Below are positions 24,465 to 33,908 of a stretch of 64,000 nt of DNA, in pieces. The DNA lies in NCBI GenBank assembly GCA_964463965.1, contig CAYXED010000005.1:62001-126000 (forward strand). Reading direction: 5' to 3'. Made by a program: the position numbers and the translations under genes. Within the stretch, counting starts at the first letter, position 1; every line of letters begins with the position of its first letter. The notes below the pieces were generated by a model, which did no database searches, had not been told where the DNA came from, and was given only the letters and a program-made list of their open reading frames with translations. This DNA is from UBA2166 sp964463965. GTDB taxonomy: Bacteria > Nitrospirota > Nitrospiria > Nitrospirales > UBA2166.

Positions 24465-26231
24465 ATGCATCCTGTCTGTGAAATTCTTGAGCGGACGTTT
24501 CCAGAATCTGTTCTGAGTGTTGATGTGCTCTACGGAATGCCTACTGTTGAGGTGCAACGCGAGGGATTGGTCTTGGTCGCAACGTTTCTTAAGGACAGTC
24601 CCGAGATGTTATTTGATCATATCACGGACATTTGTGCCGTTGATTATCCTGAGGACAGAGAAAGATTTGAGCTTGTCTATTTTCTACATTCATTACCAAA
24701 CCGACAGAGAGTTGTGATTAAAACCCGCGTTCTCGAGGATGATCCTGTCGTTGAATCGGTTGTCACAGTTTGGAAGGGTGCGGATTTCTTAGAGCGAGAA
24801 GTATATGATCTGATGGGGGTTCGTTTTCAGAATCACCCAGATCTCAGAAGGATTTTGCTTCCTGAAGATTATAATGAGGGCCACCCATTGAGGAAAGATT
24901 TTCCAACTGAAGGGAAGGGGTGGCGTTGTCAGTTTGATTTTTTTCCTGATCTTGATGAACAGCCACGTTCTGAAATTGATCGTGATGCAGCAGCTCAGGA
25001 GCGAAGTGTTTTTGCAAATGAGAACGCATCGGGTAGTACAGGTGCTGAATCTAAAAACGCACCTCGTGAACAAGAATTTCTTCTCAATATGGGGCCTCAA
25101 CATCCTGCTACGCATGGTGTTTTACGCGTGGTACTTGCTCTTGAGGGGGAACGAATCTCAAAGGCTACTGTTGATGCCGGTTACCTGCATCGTGGTGTGG
25201 AAAAGTTAGCCGAGGGACTTACTTATAGCCAAATTATTCCACATACCGATCGCCTAGACTATGTTTGCGCGATGACAAACAATTATGCCTACGTGCGCTC
25301 TGTTGAGGCTCTTTTGAAATTAGCAGTACCTGAGAGAGCTGAATATATTCGGACGATTGTTGCAGAGATGCAGCGTATCATTGGACATCTGTTTTGGCTT
25401 GGGACACAGGCTCTTGATATTGGGGCTATGACAGTGTTTTTTTGGACTTTTCGTGAGCGTGAAGAGTTACTGGATATGTTTGAGGAATTATGTGGTGCAC
25501 GTCTAACACTAAACTATTTTCGTGTTGGTGGGGTGGATAGTAATTTTGATGCCAATCTGATCGCTCGATTATCAAGGTTTCTTGCCGCATTTCCTGCCCA
25601 TATAGAAGAGTATGACACCTTGCTCGCGAAAAACAGAATTTGGCTTTCTCGTACCAAAGACGTGGCAGTAATTTCTGCAGAAGATGCGATCAACTTTGGG
25701 CTTACTGGCCCCGTTATTCGTGGTTCCGGTGTTGCATACGACGTTAGAAAGTTTAGTCCGTATGGTGTTTATGGAGATGTTGAATGGGATGTGCCGGTTG
25801 GAAAGAATGGCGATACATATGATCGCTATTGGGTTCGGATGGAAGAAATGAGACAATCGGTTAGGATTATTGAACAGTGTCTTGCTAAACTTCCCGATGG
25901 GCTAATTATGGCTGATGCGCCTGATATAGTTCCTCCCCCTAAGGAGCATGTCATGCGTGATATGCAAAGCCATATTCACCATTTTATTTTATTTACCCAC
26001 GGTTTTCATCCCCCTTCTGGAGCAGTCTACTGTCCTACTGAATCTCCAAAGGGAGAACTTGGGTTTTACATTGTTAGTGACGGAAGTGCGCGGCCATATC
26101 GTATGAAAATCCGTTCTCCATCGTTTGTACACCTTGGGGCTCTTGACCATATGTCGCGAGGATACTTGGTGTCTGACCTTGTTACGGTTTTTGGTACTTA
26201 TGACGTTGTAATGGGGGAGTGTGACCGATAA
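24465..26231 (+). CDS. nuoCD: NADH-quinone oxidoreductase fused subunits C and D
   Basis: A 588-residue fusion. The NuoC part (residues about 1-180) has the 30-kDa subunit signature DLMGVRFQNHPDLRRILLPE and HPLRKDFP. A polar linker (about 180-205) follows, then NuoD with NMGPQHPATHGVLRVVL, the quinone-site region YLHRGVEKLAEG, GALDHMSRGYLVSDLVTVFG and the C-terminus YDVVMGECDR. Arg243 in HRGVEKL corresponds by motif to the arginine methylated by NDUFAF7 in mitochondrial NDUFS2. Such C-D fusions occur in several proteobacterial groups. Last gene before a 294-bp gap in the operon. Confidence 0.96.
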   Translation: MHPVCEILERTFPESVLSVDVLYGMPTVEVQREGLVLVATFLKDSPEMLFDHITDICAVDYPEDRERFELVYFLHSLPNRQRVVIKTRVLEDDPVVESVVTVWKGADFLEREVYDLMGVRFQNHPDLRRILLPEDYNEGHPLRKDFPTEGKGWRCQFDFFPDLDEQPRSEIDRDAAAQERSVFANENASGSTGAESKNAPREQEFLLNMGPQHPATHGVLRVVLALEGERISKATVDAGYLHRGVEKLAEGLTYSQIIPHTDRLDYVCAMTNNYAYVRSVEALLKLAVPERAEYIRTIVAEMQRIIGHLFWLGTQALDIGAMTVFFWTFREREELLDMFEELCGARLTLNYFRVGGVDSNFDANLIARLSRFLAAFPAHIEEYDTLLAKNRIWLSRTKDVAVISAEDAINFGLTGPVIRGSGVAYDVRKFSPYGVYGDVEWDVPVGKNGDTYDRYWVRMEEMRQSVRIIEQCLAKLPDGLIMADAPDIVPPPKEHVMRDMQSHIHHFILFTHGFHPPSGAVYCPTESPKGELGFYIVSDGSARPYRMKIRSPSFVHLGALDHMSRGYLVSDLVTVFGTYDVVMGECDR

Positions 26232-26421
26232 GAGACCACTTGCATTAACCTCTTTAATTTCTTGTGATAGGGCTCTTGCCTTAGCCGGGGTTTACTTGAG
26301 TTGAGGTTGTGAAAAAAAACGACAAGCGGCATCACAATTTCGCTATTTCGCTCGAAAAATGACCCGCATTAATTATTTTTGAGGTTATTGCTCTTTATTT
26401 CTTCCTCTGGTGCGCCTTTTT

Positions 26422-26430
26422 TGCTATAGT
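26422..26430 (+). promoter_or_regulatory. Candidate extended -10 promoter for nuoEFGHI
   Basis: TGCTATAGT (26422-26430) is an extended -10 element (TGn followed by TATAGT, 5 of 6) without a clear -35, in the 294-bp gap between nuoCD and nuoE. It would give a leader of about 90 nt carrying a short open reading frame. The rest of the gap shows no gene or T-tailed terminator; a small inverted repeat (ATGGGT, TGCCCAT) lies at 26443-26461. Confidence 0.35.
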
Positions 26431-26482
26431 CTCCCGTCGAAAATGGGTCATTGTGCCCATGTAATGTCCAGTGAGGGTGAAT

Positions 26483-26521
26483 ATGTCAATGCTACTGTCG
26501 TATTCTAAAATGGTTTTGTAA
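26483..26521 (+). CDS. Possible leader peptide upstream of nuoE (12 aa)
   Basis: ATG at 26483 opens MSMLLSYSKMVL and ends at TAA 26519-26521, four bases before the nuoE ATG. It has a good purine-rich Shine-Dalgarno sequence (GAGGGTGA, 26473-26480), whereas nuoE itself has none. The simplest reading is a short leader that brings ribosomes to nuoE by coupling or reinitiation. No regulatory amino-acid run is obvious in the peptide. Confidence 0.4.
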   Translation: MSMLLSYSKMVL

Positions 26522-26525
26522 ATAA

Positions 26526-27065
26526 ATGTTTTCACCGGAAGCTAAGAAAAAAATCCCTGAAATACTCAAGCGTTACCCGATCAAGGCTTCTGCAATGCTC
26601 CCACTCTTAAATCTTGCGCAGGAAGAAGAGGGATGGGTATCGGAGGACAGTATGCGGGAAATTGCCAGATTACTGGATCTTACGCCACCAAAGGTTTATG
26701 AGGTGGCAACATTTTATACGATGTTGAATCTCAAGCCTATAGGACGTTTTCACCTGCAGGTTTGTAAGTCCTTGATGTGTGCACTTGTGGGGTCAGATAT
26801 ATTGATTCAGTGGATTGAGAAGGAATTAGCCATAAAGCCTGGGGAAACAACGGCGGATAGAATGTTTACTTTAAGCACAGTCGAGTGTCTTGCTTCATGC
26901 GGTACTGCTCCAATGATGCAGATAAATAACGATTATTTTGAGCGGCTGACGTTTCCCAAGGTTCAGGAAATTTTTGAAGATTTAAGAACAACTGGGCAGT
27001 GTTCTCTAGCAACGGGGCCGTTCCGATGGCCAGACACAGAGGGCGGGGATAATGCCGGCATTTGA
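26526..27065 (+). CDS. nuoE: NADH-quinone oxidoreductase subunit E
   Basis: Thioredoxin-like 2Fe-2S subunit of the NADH-dehydrogenase arm. The 179-residue protein has PEILKRYPIKASAMLPLLNL, EVATFYTMLNLKPIGRFHLQ and the four ligands in VCKSLMC and VECLASCGTAP (spacing CX4C and CX3C). The ATG at 26526 lacks its own Shine-Dalgarno sequence and follows a short open frame by four bases. Its 3' end overlaps nuoF by 14 bp. Confidence 0.95.
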   Translation: MFSPEAKKKIPEILKRYPIKASAMLPLLNLAQEEEGWVSEDSMREIARLLDLTPPKVYEVATFYTMLNLKPIGRFHLQVCKSLMCALVGSDILIQWIEKELAIKPGETTADRMFTLSTVECLASCGTAPMMQINNDYFERLTFPKVQEIFEDLRTTGQCSLATGPFRWPDTEGGDNAGI

Positions 27066-28365
27066 GAAAATTCTTTTAAAAAACATGGACTTGCCGGGCT
27101 ATACCGGAACTCTGAAGCAGTATGAAGCTGCAGGTGGCTATATGGCTATTCGTGCCGTGTTGGGGAAAATGAGTCCTGCCGATCTTACTGATATCGTAAA
27201 ACGGTCTGGTTTGCGAGGGCGTGGGGGTGCTGGTTTTCCGACAGGTGTAAAGTGGGGTTTTATTCCGAAAGATCACCCTGGTCCAAAATATTTATGCTGT
27301 AATGCCGATGAAAGTGAGCCAGGTACATTTAAAGATCGACAGCTGATGGAACGTGATCCTCATCAGGTGATAGAGGGGATTATTCTTGCGTCTTATGCGA
27401 TTGAGGCAAAAAAGAGTTACATCTACATTCGGGGAGAGTTTTTTCTAGGGGCTGAAATTTTAAATCAGGCATTATCCGATGCATATGAGGCTGGGTATTT
27501 AGGAAAAAATATTTTGGGTTCTGGAGTGGCTCTTGACGTCTATGTGCATAGGGGAGCTGGAGCATATATTTGTGGAGAGGAAACTGCGTTACTCGAGTCG
27601 CTTGAAGGAAAGAGAGGAAAGCCGAGAACAAAACCCCCGTTCCCAGCTATATCTGGGCTGTACGGAAAGCCAACCGTTATTAACAATGTTGAGACTTTGG
27701 CCAATATTCCTCACATTGTCAATCGTGGGCCAGAATGGTTTATGTCCATTGGTTCTCCACCAAAGAGTCCTGGAACAAGAGTTTTTTCTCTTAGTGGGCA
27801 TGTGGCGAGGCCAGGAAACTATGAAGTTCCCATGGGCATTACTATGCGTGAAATGCTTCAAGATTATGGGGGGGGGATGCGTGATGGTAAGAAATTAAAA
27901 GCCATTATTCCTGGTGGAGCTTCTGCTGCATTTCTCACGGAGCAACATCTCGATGTTAGGCTAGATTTTGAAGGGATTGCGGAAGCTGGGTCAATGTTGG
28001 GTTCTGGTGCAATTACATTTATGAATGAAGATACTTGCATGGTTTGGGCGGCAGAGCGGCTACTTGAGTTTTTTCATCATGAATCATGTGGAAAATGTAC
28101 GCCTTGCCGTGAGGGTAGCATGTGGCTTTTGCAAATATTGCATCGTATGGAAGCGGGGCAGGGGAAACATGAAGATCTTGATCTTCTGCTTCGATTATGT
28201 GGAAATATTGAAGGCCAGACCGTTTGTGCTTTTGGCGATGCTGAAATTGCGCCTATAGTGAGTACCATTCGACACTTTCGAAGTGAGTATGTAACTCATA
28301 TTGAGAAAGGATGCTGTCCATTTCGTGATAACCTAAAACGCATGGATGACGTAGATGTTTTGTAA
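27052..28365 (+). CDS. nuoF: NADH-quinone oxidoreductase subunit F
   Basis: FMN- and NADH-binding subunit with one 4Fe-4S cluster (N3). The 437-residue protein has the NADH/FMN glycine-rich loops GLRGRGGAGFPTGVKW and GAGAYICGEETALLESLEG, CNADESEPGTFKDR, and the cluster ligands in ESCGKCTPCREG plus a distal Cys in GQTVCAFGD. The ATG lies within the end of nuoE. Length and motifs are complete. Confidence 0.97.
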   Translation: MPAFEKILLKNMDLPGYTGTLKQYEAAGGYMAIRAVLGKMSPADLTDIVKRSGLRGRGGAGFPTGVKWGFIPKDHPGPKYLCCNADESEPGTFKDRQLMERDPHQVIEGIILASYAIEAKKSYIYIRGEFFLGAEILNQALSDAYEAGYLGKNILGSGVALDVYVHRGAGAYICGEETALLESLEGKRGKPRTKPPFPAISGLYGKPTVINNVETLANIPHIVNRGPEWFMSIGSPPKSPGTRVFSLSGHVARPGNYEVPMGITMREMLQDYGGGMRDGKKLKAIIPGGASAAFLTEQHLDVRLDFEGIAEAGSMLGSGAITFMNEDTCMVWAAERLLEFFHHESCGKCTPCREGSMWLLQILHRMEAGQGKHEDLDLLLRLCGNIEGQTVCAFGDAEIAPIVSTIRHFRSEYVTHIEKGCCPFRDNLKRMDDVDVL

Positions 28366-28419
28366 CGTAGTAAGCTTATTTTTGAAACGTATATTTGAAA
28401 TGTTAGTGGTGTTGTAGAT

Positions 28420-31083
28420 ATGGGACTTGTGAAGTTGACTATAGATGATCGTGAAGTTGAGGTTGAGGAGGGAACTCTTGTCATTGAAGCGGCTCGGGAG
28501 CTTGGTGTAGATATTCCTCACTTCTGTTACCACCCAAAACTTGGCTATGATGCCAATTGTCGAATGTGCCATGTTGAAATTGAGAAGGTCCCAAAGCTTC
28601 AGCCTTCCTGTGCTGTTTCTGTAACTGAAGGCATGGTCGTGCATACTGATACTGAACGGGTCAATGAGTCACATAAATCTGTGCTTGAATTCATTCTGGC
28701 AAATCATCCGCTTGATTGTCCGGTATGTGACCAGGGTGGGCGTTGTGATCTTCAGGACTATTCCCATCGTTATACGCCAACTGTTAGTCCGTTTGAAGAT
28801 GTAAAACGAGTTTTTGACAAGGAATATTTTAGTCCGGTCATCGAAAAGCAGATGAATCGTTGTGTGTCGTGTATGAGGTGCGTGCGGTATTGTGATGATG
28901 TTATCGATGCTAAAGCACTGGCTCCTACTGGACGAGGATCATCTACGGAGATTAAACACTTTGGTGAGCATCAACTTGATTGTGAGTTCTGTGGAGGCTG
29001 TGTGCAAATTTGTCCCGTAGGGGCATTTACTAATAGAGTCTCGATGTTTGACTATCGTCCTTGGATGCTAAAAAGGACTGATACTACTTGTGGGTATTGC
29101 GGGGATGGTTGTCAGTTGACCTTTCAAACCCGGGAGCAGCAATCGTCTGCAAATACAATCATTGAGGTGCAATCTTTTCATGGGACTGGGCGCAATAATG
29201 GCGATTTGTGTGCACGAGGCTATTTTGGGTTTGGTTTTCCAAACCATGATGCGCGGCTTACCCATCCAATGATCAAAAAGGATGGTGTGCACGTTGAGGT
29301 TACATGGGAAGAGGCAATCGAATATGCTTCACAGAGACTACTGGAAATCAAGGTGCAGTATGGTTCCGATGCGGTTGCTGGCTTAGCCTCTGCTAGGCTG
29401 ACTAATGAAGATCTATATGTGTTTCAAAAATTTATGCGTACGACCATTGGGACCAATCAAATTGATTCCTCTATCAGGTATGGACATGTGAATGCTGCAA
29501 TTGCCATGAAGCAGGTTTTGGGGGCTACCCGATGGACGGTTAGCTATGAAGATATTGTGCAAGCGGACACAATTGTTTTGTTGGGAACAAGTCTCACTGA
29601 TACAAATCCCATTGTTGGCCTCAAAGTAAAGGAAGCTGTTAAGAAGCATGAGGCGAAGCTAATTACTATTGAATCTATAGTGCCTGTAATTCAAACTATT
29701 AGCAATATTGCGACTTTAGCGACATTGCATCTCCAAGCCAAGCCTAGAGGGTATGGGGCTGTAGTTTTAGGGATGATTAAATCTGTGATCGACAGTGGGT
29801 TGGAAAATGTTGATGTTTGCAATCGTTATCCCGAGTATATTCAGAGCATAAAACAAGCTGTGACATTGTTGTCGTTTGATGAAATAGAGCAGGCTTCAGG
29901 CGTACCAGCTGATCAGATAGCTAGAGCAGGAAAAGCATTGGCTCAAGCCCCACAGGGAATAATTATTTTGGGACAAGATGTACTTCGAACCGCTGGTGGA
30001 TTCAACAATACTTTGAACGCTTTGGACTTGTTATTGATAACGGGAAAGCTTGATCATGAGCGATCGGGTTTGGCTGTTCTTACTGAGGAAAATAACGAAC
30101 AAGGCGCTTTAGAGATGGGGGTTGTTCCTGAATATCTCCCGGGCCCTTCAGGTACGATGGATGATGGTGTTGTCGATACGATTTCTGAAAAATGGGGTAG
30201 AGAACCTGCTTCTGGGCTTGGGTTGCGGCTTCCAGACATGATTGCGGCTGCTCGTGATGGTAGAGTCAAGGCTATGTATGTTGTGGGTGAAAATCCGCTT
30301 GAGAGCTTACCCTCCTCCTGTAATGTATCCGATGGGTTGGCAAAACTTGATTTGCTTATCTGTCAGGAGTTATTTATGACAGAAACAGCCAAACTTTCCG
30401 ATATCGTTTTTCCTGCCTGCAGTTATGCAGAAAAAGATGGATCATTTACTAATTCGGAAGGTATTGTTCAAAAAGTTAGACGTGCACTTGATCCTGTTGG
30501 CGATAGTCACCCTGATTGGGAAATCTTTACTCAATTGTCAAGTTTCATGGGTTTTCCTATGGACTATGAATCTGTCAAGCAAATTCAAGATGAGATAAAT
30601 TGCTTTAGGCCTTCGGTTAACGAAAAAGTAAGAGTTGATCGTGACGTTCTAGATGGGTTTTTCAAAAGCGCTACTTCTGGTGAAAGTATTATGCAGCGGT
30701 ATGCCGTAATTGAGGAGATTGTGGATCAAAGTACTCCGTTAACGCTTGTTGTTGGCCAAAGTCTTTTCCATTCGGGTAGAATGTCGACCTTTGCAAAAGG
30801 TTTGAATGCGATTCAGGACAAAGGAGAGTTGTTGATGCATCCGGACGATGGTTCGAGATATGATGTACGTGATGGATCGTTGGTAAAGATCGCTTCTGAG
30901 TATGGAAAAGCCGTTGTTCCTGTTAAGTTCAATGAGCGACGTCCGCAGGGGACAGTCTTTTTTCCAGAACATTTCAAGAGAGATATTGATGCAGTTTTAT
31001 CTATGGTGACTGATCCGCTTACAGCTGTTCCGTATTGTCGGATAGAACAGGTCTCCATCACTCCTGTCCATTCCGAGGCTTAG
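28420..31083 (+). CDS. nuoG: NADH-quinone oxidoreductase subunit G
   Basis: The large iron-sulfur subunit, 887 residues. In order: a ferredoxin-like 2Fe-2S domain (CYHPKLGYDANCRMC and the earlier IPHFC), the NuoG-specific HX3CX2CX5C region (HPLDCPVCDQGGRCDLQDY), two 4Fe-4S sites (RCVSCMRCVRYC; CEFCGGCVQICPVG), an extra site (CGYCGDGC, starting near residue 224) and a long molybdopterin-oxidoreductase-like domain without catalytic function in complex I. The retained CGYCGDGC motif suggests an additional cluster (N7 type). A 54-bp gap precedes it and nuoH follows three bases after its stop. Confidence 0.96.
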   Translation: MGLVKLTIDDREVEVEEGTLVIEAARELGVDIPHFCYHPKLGYDANCRMCHVEIEKVPKLQPSCAVSVTEGMVVHTDTERVNESHKSVLEFILANHPLDCPVCDQGGRCDLQDYSHRYTPTVSPFEDVKRVFDKEYFSPVIEKQMNRCVSCMRCVRYCDDVIDAKALAPTGRGSSTEIKHFGEHQLDCEFCGGCVQICPVGAFTNRVSMFDYRPWMLKRTDTTCGYCGDGCQLTFQTREQQSSANTIIEVQSFHGTGRNNGDLCARGYFGFGFPNHDARLTHPMIKKDGVHVEVTWEEAIEYASQRLLEIKVQYGSDAVAGLASARLTNEDLYVFQKFMRTTIGTNQIDSSIRYGHVNAAIAMKQVLGATRWTVSYEDIVQADTIVLLGTSLTDTNPIVGLKVKEAVKKHEAKLITIESIVPVIQTISNIATLATLHLQAKPRGYGAVVLGMIKSVIDSGLENVDVCNRYPEYIQSIKQAVTLLSFDEIEQASGVPADQIARAGKALAQAPQGIIILGQDVLRTAGGFNNTLNALDLLLITGKLDHERSGLAVLTEENNEQGALEMGVVPEYLPGPSGTMDDGVVDTISEKWGREPASGLGLRLPDMIAAARDGRVKAMYVVGENPLESLPSSCNVSDGLAKLDLLICQELFMTETAKLSDIVFPACSYAEKDGSFTNSEGIVQKVRRALDPVGDSHPDWEIFTQLSSFMGFPMDYESVKQIQDEINCFRPSVNEKVRVDRDVLDGFFKSATSGESIMQRYAVIEEIVDQSTPLTLVVGQSLFHSGRMSTFAKGLNAIQDKGELLMHPDDGSRYDVRDGSLVKIASEYGKAVVPVKFNERRPQGTVFFPEHFKRDIDAVLSMVTDPLTAVPYCRIEQVSITPVHSEA

Positions 31084-31086
31084 ATT

Positions 31087-32079
31087 ATGGAAACGATTAT
31101 CACAATAGGCATTATCATTTTCCAGATTGCTGTGGTGATGGCAATCATTCTGCTTCACGTCGCCTATTTAACGTATGCGGAGCGAAAAATTTTAGGATTT
31201 ATGCAAGATCGTCTTGGTCCAATGGAAGTTGGCCCATATGGTATTCTTCAACCGATTGCAGATGGTATTAAGCTTTTCTTTAAAGAAGACCTAATTCCTG
31301 CGGGGGCGAATAAGGTGATTTTTACCTTGGCGCCTATTTTAGCTTTTGTCCCCGCGATGATTGGTTTTGCAGTGGTACCATTTGGAGTAGGGGATGAACC
31401 ATGGATTATTAGTGATATCAATGTGGGAGTTCTCTACATTCTTGCGGTCACTTCAATTGGTGCCTATGGAATAATTCTTGGAGGCTGGGCTTCAAACAGC
31501 AAGTATTCTCTTCTTGGGGGATTGCGCGCTGCTGCTCAAGTTATCAGTTATGAGCTTAATATTGGACTTGCTATCGTTGGTGTATTGTTGCTTTCTGGCT
31601 CTCTGAGTTTGGTTAAAATTACAGAAGCTCAGGCTGGAGGGTTTTGGCATTGGTATGTATTTCCTCAATTTGTTGCATTTGTTATCTACAGTATTTCCGC
31701 AGTTGCTGAGACAAACCGTCTTCCGTTTGATCTTCCAGAGGCGGAAAGTGAACTTGTTGCAGGGTTTTTTACGGAATATAGTGGAATGAGGTTTTCGTTT
31801 TTCTTTATGGCAGAGTACGCCAATATGATTTTGGTGTCGTGTATTGCTGCGGTGCTGTTTTTGGGAGGATACAACTCTCCTTTTGAGTTTCTTGATTTTG
31901 TGCCGCCTGTAATATGGTTTACGTTAAAAGTTTACTTTTTCTTATTCTTTTTCATATGGATACGTGCAACGGTTCCAAGGCTTCGCTATGATCAGTTAAT
32001 GAGGCTAGGGTGGAAGGTTATGTTGCCCATTGCACTAGCAAATATCATGATTACCGCTGTGATTGCATACTGGATGTGA
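31087..32079 (+). CDS. nuoH: NADH-quinone oxidoreductase subunit H
   Basis: Membrane subunit forming much of the quinone-binding pocket. The 330-residue protein has about eight hydrophobic segments and the family motifs LTYAERKILGFMQDRLGPMEVGPYGILQPIADGIKLFFKED (in several parts), GGLRAAAQVISYELN, ETNRLPFDLPEAESELVAG and ATVPRLRYDQLMRLGWK. The short spacing to nuoG and nuoI (one base between its stop and the nuoI start) supports one operon. Confidence 0.97.
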   Translation: METIITIGIIIFQIAVVMAIILLHVAYLTYAERKILGFMQDRLGPMEVGPYGILQPIADGIKLFFKEDLIPAGANKVIFTLAPILAFVPAMIGFAVVPFGVGDEPWIISDINVGVLYILAVTSIGAYGIILGGWASNSKYSLLGGLRAAAQVISYELNIGLAIVGVLLLSGSLSLVKITEAQAGGFWHWYVFPQFVAFVIYSISAVAETNRLPFDLPEAESELVAGFFTEYSGMRFSFFFMAEYANMILVSCIAAVLFLGGYNSPFEFLDFVPPVIWFTLKVYFFLFFFIWIRATVPRLRYDQLMRLGWKVMLPIALANIMITAVIAYWM

Positions 32080-32080
32080 A

Positions 32081-32608
32081 ATGAAGGCATTGCTTCAATC
32101 AATTACATTTTCTGAGATTTTGGTAGGATTAAAAACAACTTTTAAGCATTTGTTTACACCTTCCGTCACTTTACAATACCCGCATCAGAAGAGAGTTTTG
32201 CCTGGGGGATATCGTGGAATGCTTTCTTTACTGCGCTATAGTAATGGTGTGGAGAAATGTGTTGGATGTGATCTCTGCGAGGCTGCGTGTCCTTCTCGAG
32301 TGATTACAGTGATTAGTGCAGAAGTTCCTGGAGAACCTACTAAGAGATATGCGAAGGAATATACTATGGACATGACACGTTGCGTGTTTTGTGGGCTTTG
32401 TGTTGAAGCTTGTCCAGTTGATGCATTAGGCATGACAAAAGAGTATGAATGGGCCGTATACGATAAACGCTCCCTTAAGTTAAATAAAGAGCAACTTTTA
32501 GAAATTGGCGATCGAGCTTTTCCTGAACGCGAGCGCCCGGTGCAGGATCAATATCATAACGTCGCCACTTTCAATATTGGCCGACCTCAACTTCCCCAAA
32601 AACCATAG
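32081..32608 (+). CDS. nuoI: NADH-quinone oxidoreductase subunit I
   Basis: Two-4Fe-4S ferredoxin-like subunit linking the peripheral and membrane arms. The 175-residue protein has CVGCDLCEAACP and CVFCGLCVEACP, the paired CX2CX2CX3CP sites, plus the N-terminal helix and PHQKRVLPGGYRG. I chose ATG 32081, directly after the nuoH stop; an in-frame TTG at 32063 would add six residues within nuoH. It is the last nuo gene here; the following 250 bp (32609-32858) hold no gene, only short inverted repeats and a T-run near 32672. Confidence 0.95.
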   Translation: MKALLQSITFSEILVGLKTTFKHLFTPSVTLQYPHQKRVLPGGYRGMLSLLRYSNGVEKCVGCDLCEAACPSRVITVISAEVPGEPTKRYAKEYTMDMTRCVFCGLCVEACPVDALGMTKEYEWAVYDKRSLKLNKEQLLEIGDRAFPERERPVQDQYHNVATFNIGRPQLPQKP

Positions 32609-32858
32609 TAAACGCCGGGACATTTGCAGGCTGCAATAATGCGGCTACGGAGGGCCAATGCGTGATTCTTCTTTTTTTTGAATAACGCTGCAGTGGTCTT
32701 CAGAGATGTCCATGCACTGGGATCTTAGCGTCTTTATGGAGGATGAGGGTTTTAAAGCGAGATGATAGCTATAGGTTGTATAGTGCAATGACCTGATCAA
32801 AAGGTTTGTCTGAGGTTTATATTTAGATGATTCTCTATAGTGTTGGAGATAGAACATT

Positions 32859-33908
32859 ATGAAACGATTGCTCATTGCTGGCGGTTGCGGGTTTATGGGG
32901 AGCCACTTTGTGCGTTCAATGCTCTCTAAGACGGACTTGAAAATAATTAATGTTGATAAACTTACCTATGCAGGAAATCTTGAAAATCTAAAAGGGATTG
33001 TGGATAGCGATCATTATTGTTTTGTACGTGGAGATATCAGTGATCAAAGCTTTGTAGATGATTTGTACGCAAAAGAAAGACCGAATATCGTGGTCAATTT
33101 TGCCGCTGAGTCTCATGTTGATAGAAGTATTCTAGACCCAACGCCATTTTTTAGAACCAATACCCTTGGAGTGCAGGTTCTTTTAGAGAAATCAAGAAAA
33201 TATGGTATTGAAAGGTTTATTCAGGTTTCAACTGATGAAGTCTATGGTGACAGGGAAGATGGTTTAGCGTGTGACGAAAAACAATATCTAAATCCCACTA
33301 ACCCGTATGCTGTGAGTAAGGCTGGAGGAGACCTCATTAGCTTAATGTATGCAAATACCTACGGTCTTCCTGTCTTGATCGTGAGAAGTTGTAATAATTA
33401 TGGCCCTTTTCAATTTCCAGAGAAACTTATTCCCTTCATGATTAAAAGTATTATGCTTGGGCATGCTTTGCCATTGTATGGTGATGGATTGCAGCGTCGA
33501 GAGTGGATTTATATTGAAGATTGTATTGAGGCTATATGGCGTGTGTTAGAAAGTGGTGAAGATGGGGCTATATACAATGTTACTGCACAGGATGAGCGCA
33601 CGAATCTTGATGTGATTCATTCACTCTGCAAACTCGCTGGAGATGAAATGAAAGTAGACGCGAATAAGTTGAGTGAACATATAGAGTTTATTTCCGATCG
33701 ACCCAGCCATGATCGGCGATATGCAATGAGTGCAGAAAAAATTAGGACTGCATTAATGTGGCGTCCTGCTATCTCATTTGAAGATGGCCTTCGGAAAACT
33801 ATTTGTTGGTATATATCACACAAGGAATGGGTTGAGAGAGTGACTTCTGGTGAATATAGACATTATTACGATGCCGTATATACTCGAGCTTGGGGAAAAA
33901 ATGGGTAG
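32859..33908 (+). CDS. rfbB: dTDP-glucose 4,6-dehydratase
   Basis: Second step of dTDP-rhamnose or related deoxysugar synthesis. The 349-residue short-chain dehydrogenase-type protein has the NAD loop GGCGFMGSH, NFAAESHVDRSI, STDEVYGD, the catalytic YxxxK in NPYAVSKAGGD, and RSCNNYGPFQFPEKLIP, typical of RfbB/RmlB. rfbA and rfbC are not in the window. It overlaps rfbD by eight bases. Confidence 0.94.
   Translation: MKRLLIAGGCGFMGSHFVRSMLSKTDLKIINVDKLTYAGNLENLKGIVDSDHYCFVRGDISDQSFVDDLYAKERPNIVVNFAAESHVDRSILDPTPFFRTNTLGVQVLLEKSRKYGIERFIQVSTDEVYGDREDGLACDEKQYLNPTNPYAVSKAGGDLISLMYANTYGLPVLIVRSCNNYGPFQFPEKLIPFMIKSIMLGHALPLYGDGLQRREWIYIEDCIEAIWRVLESGEDGAIYNVTAQDERTNLDVIHSLCKLAGDEMKVDANKLSEHIEFISDRPSHDRRYAMSAEKIRTALMWRPAISFEDGLRKTICWYISHKEWVERVTSGEYRHYYDAVYTRAWGKNG

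Noticed and set aside
24465..26231. nuoC-nuoD fusion as a sequencing frameshift
   Set aside because: The linker is continuous and polar, and C-D fusions are known in several bacterial groups.
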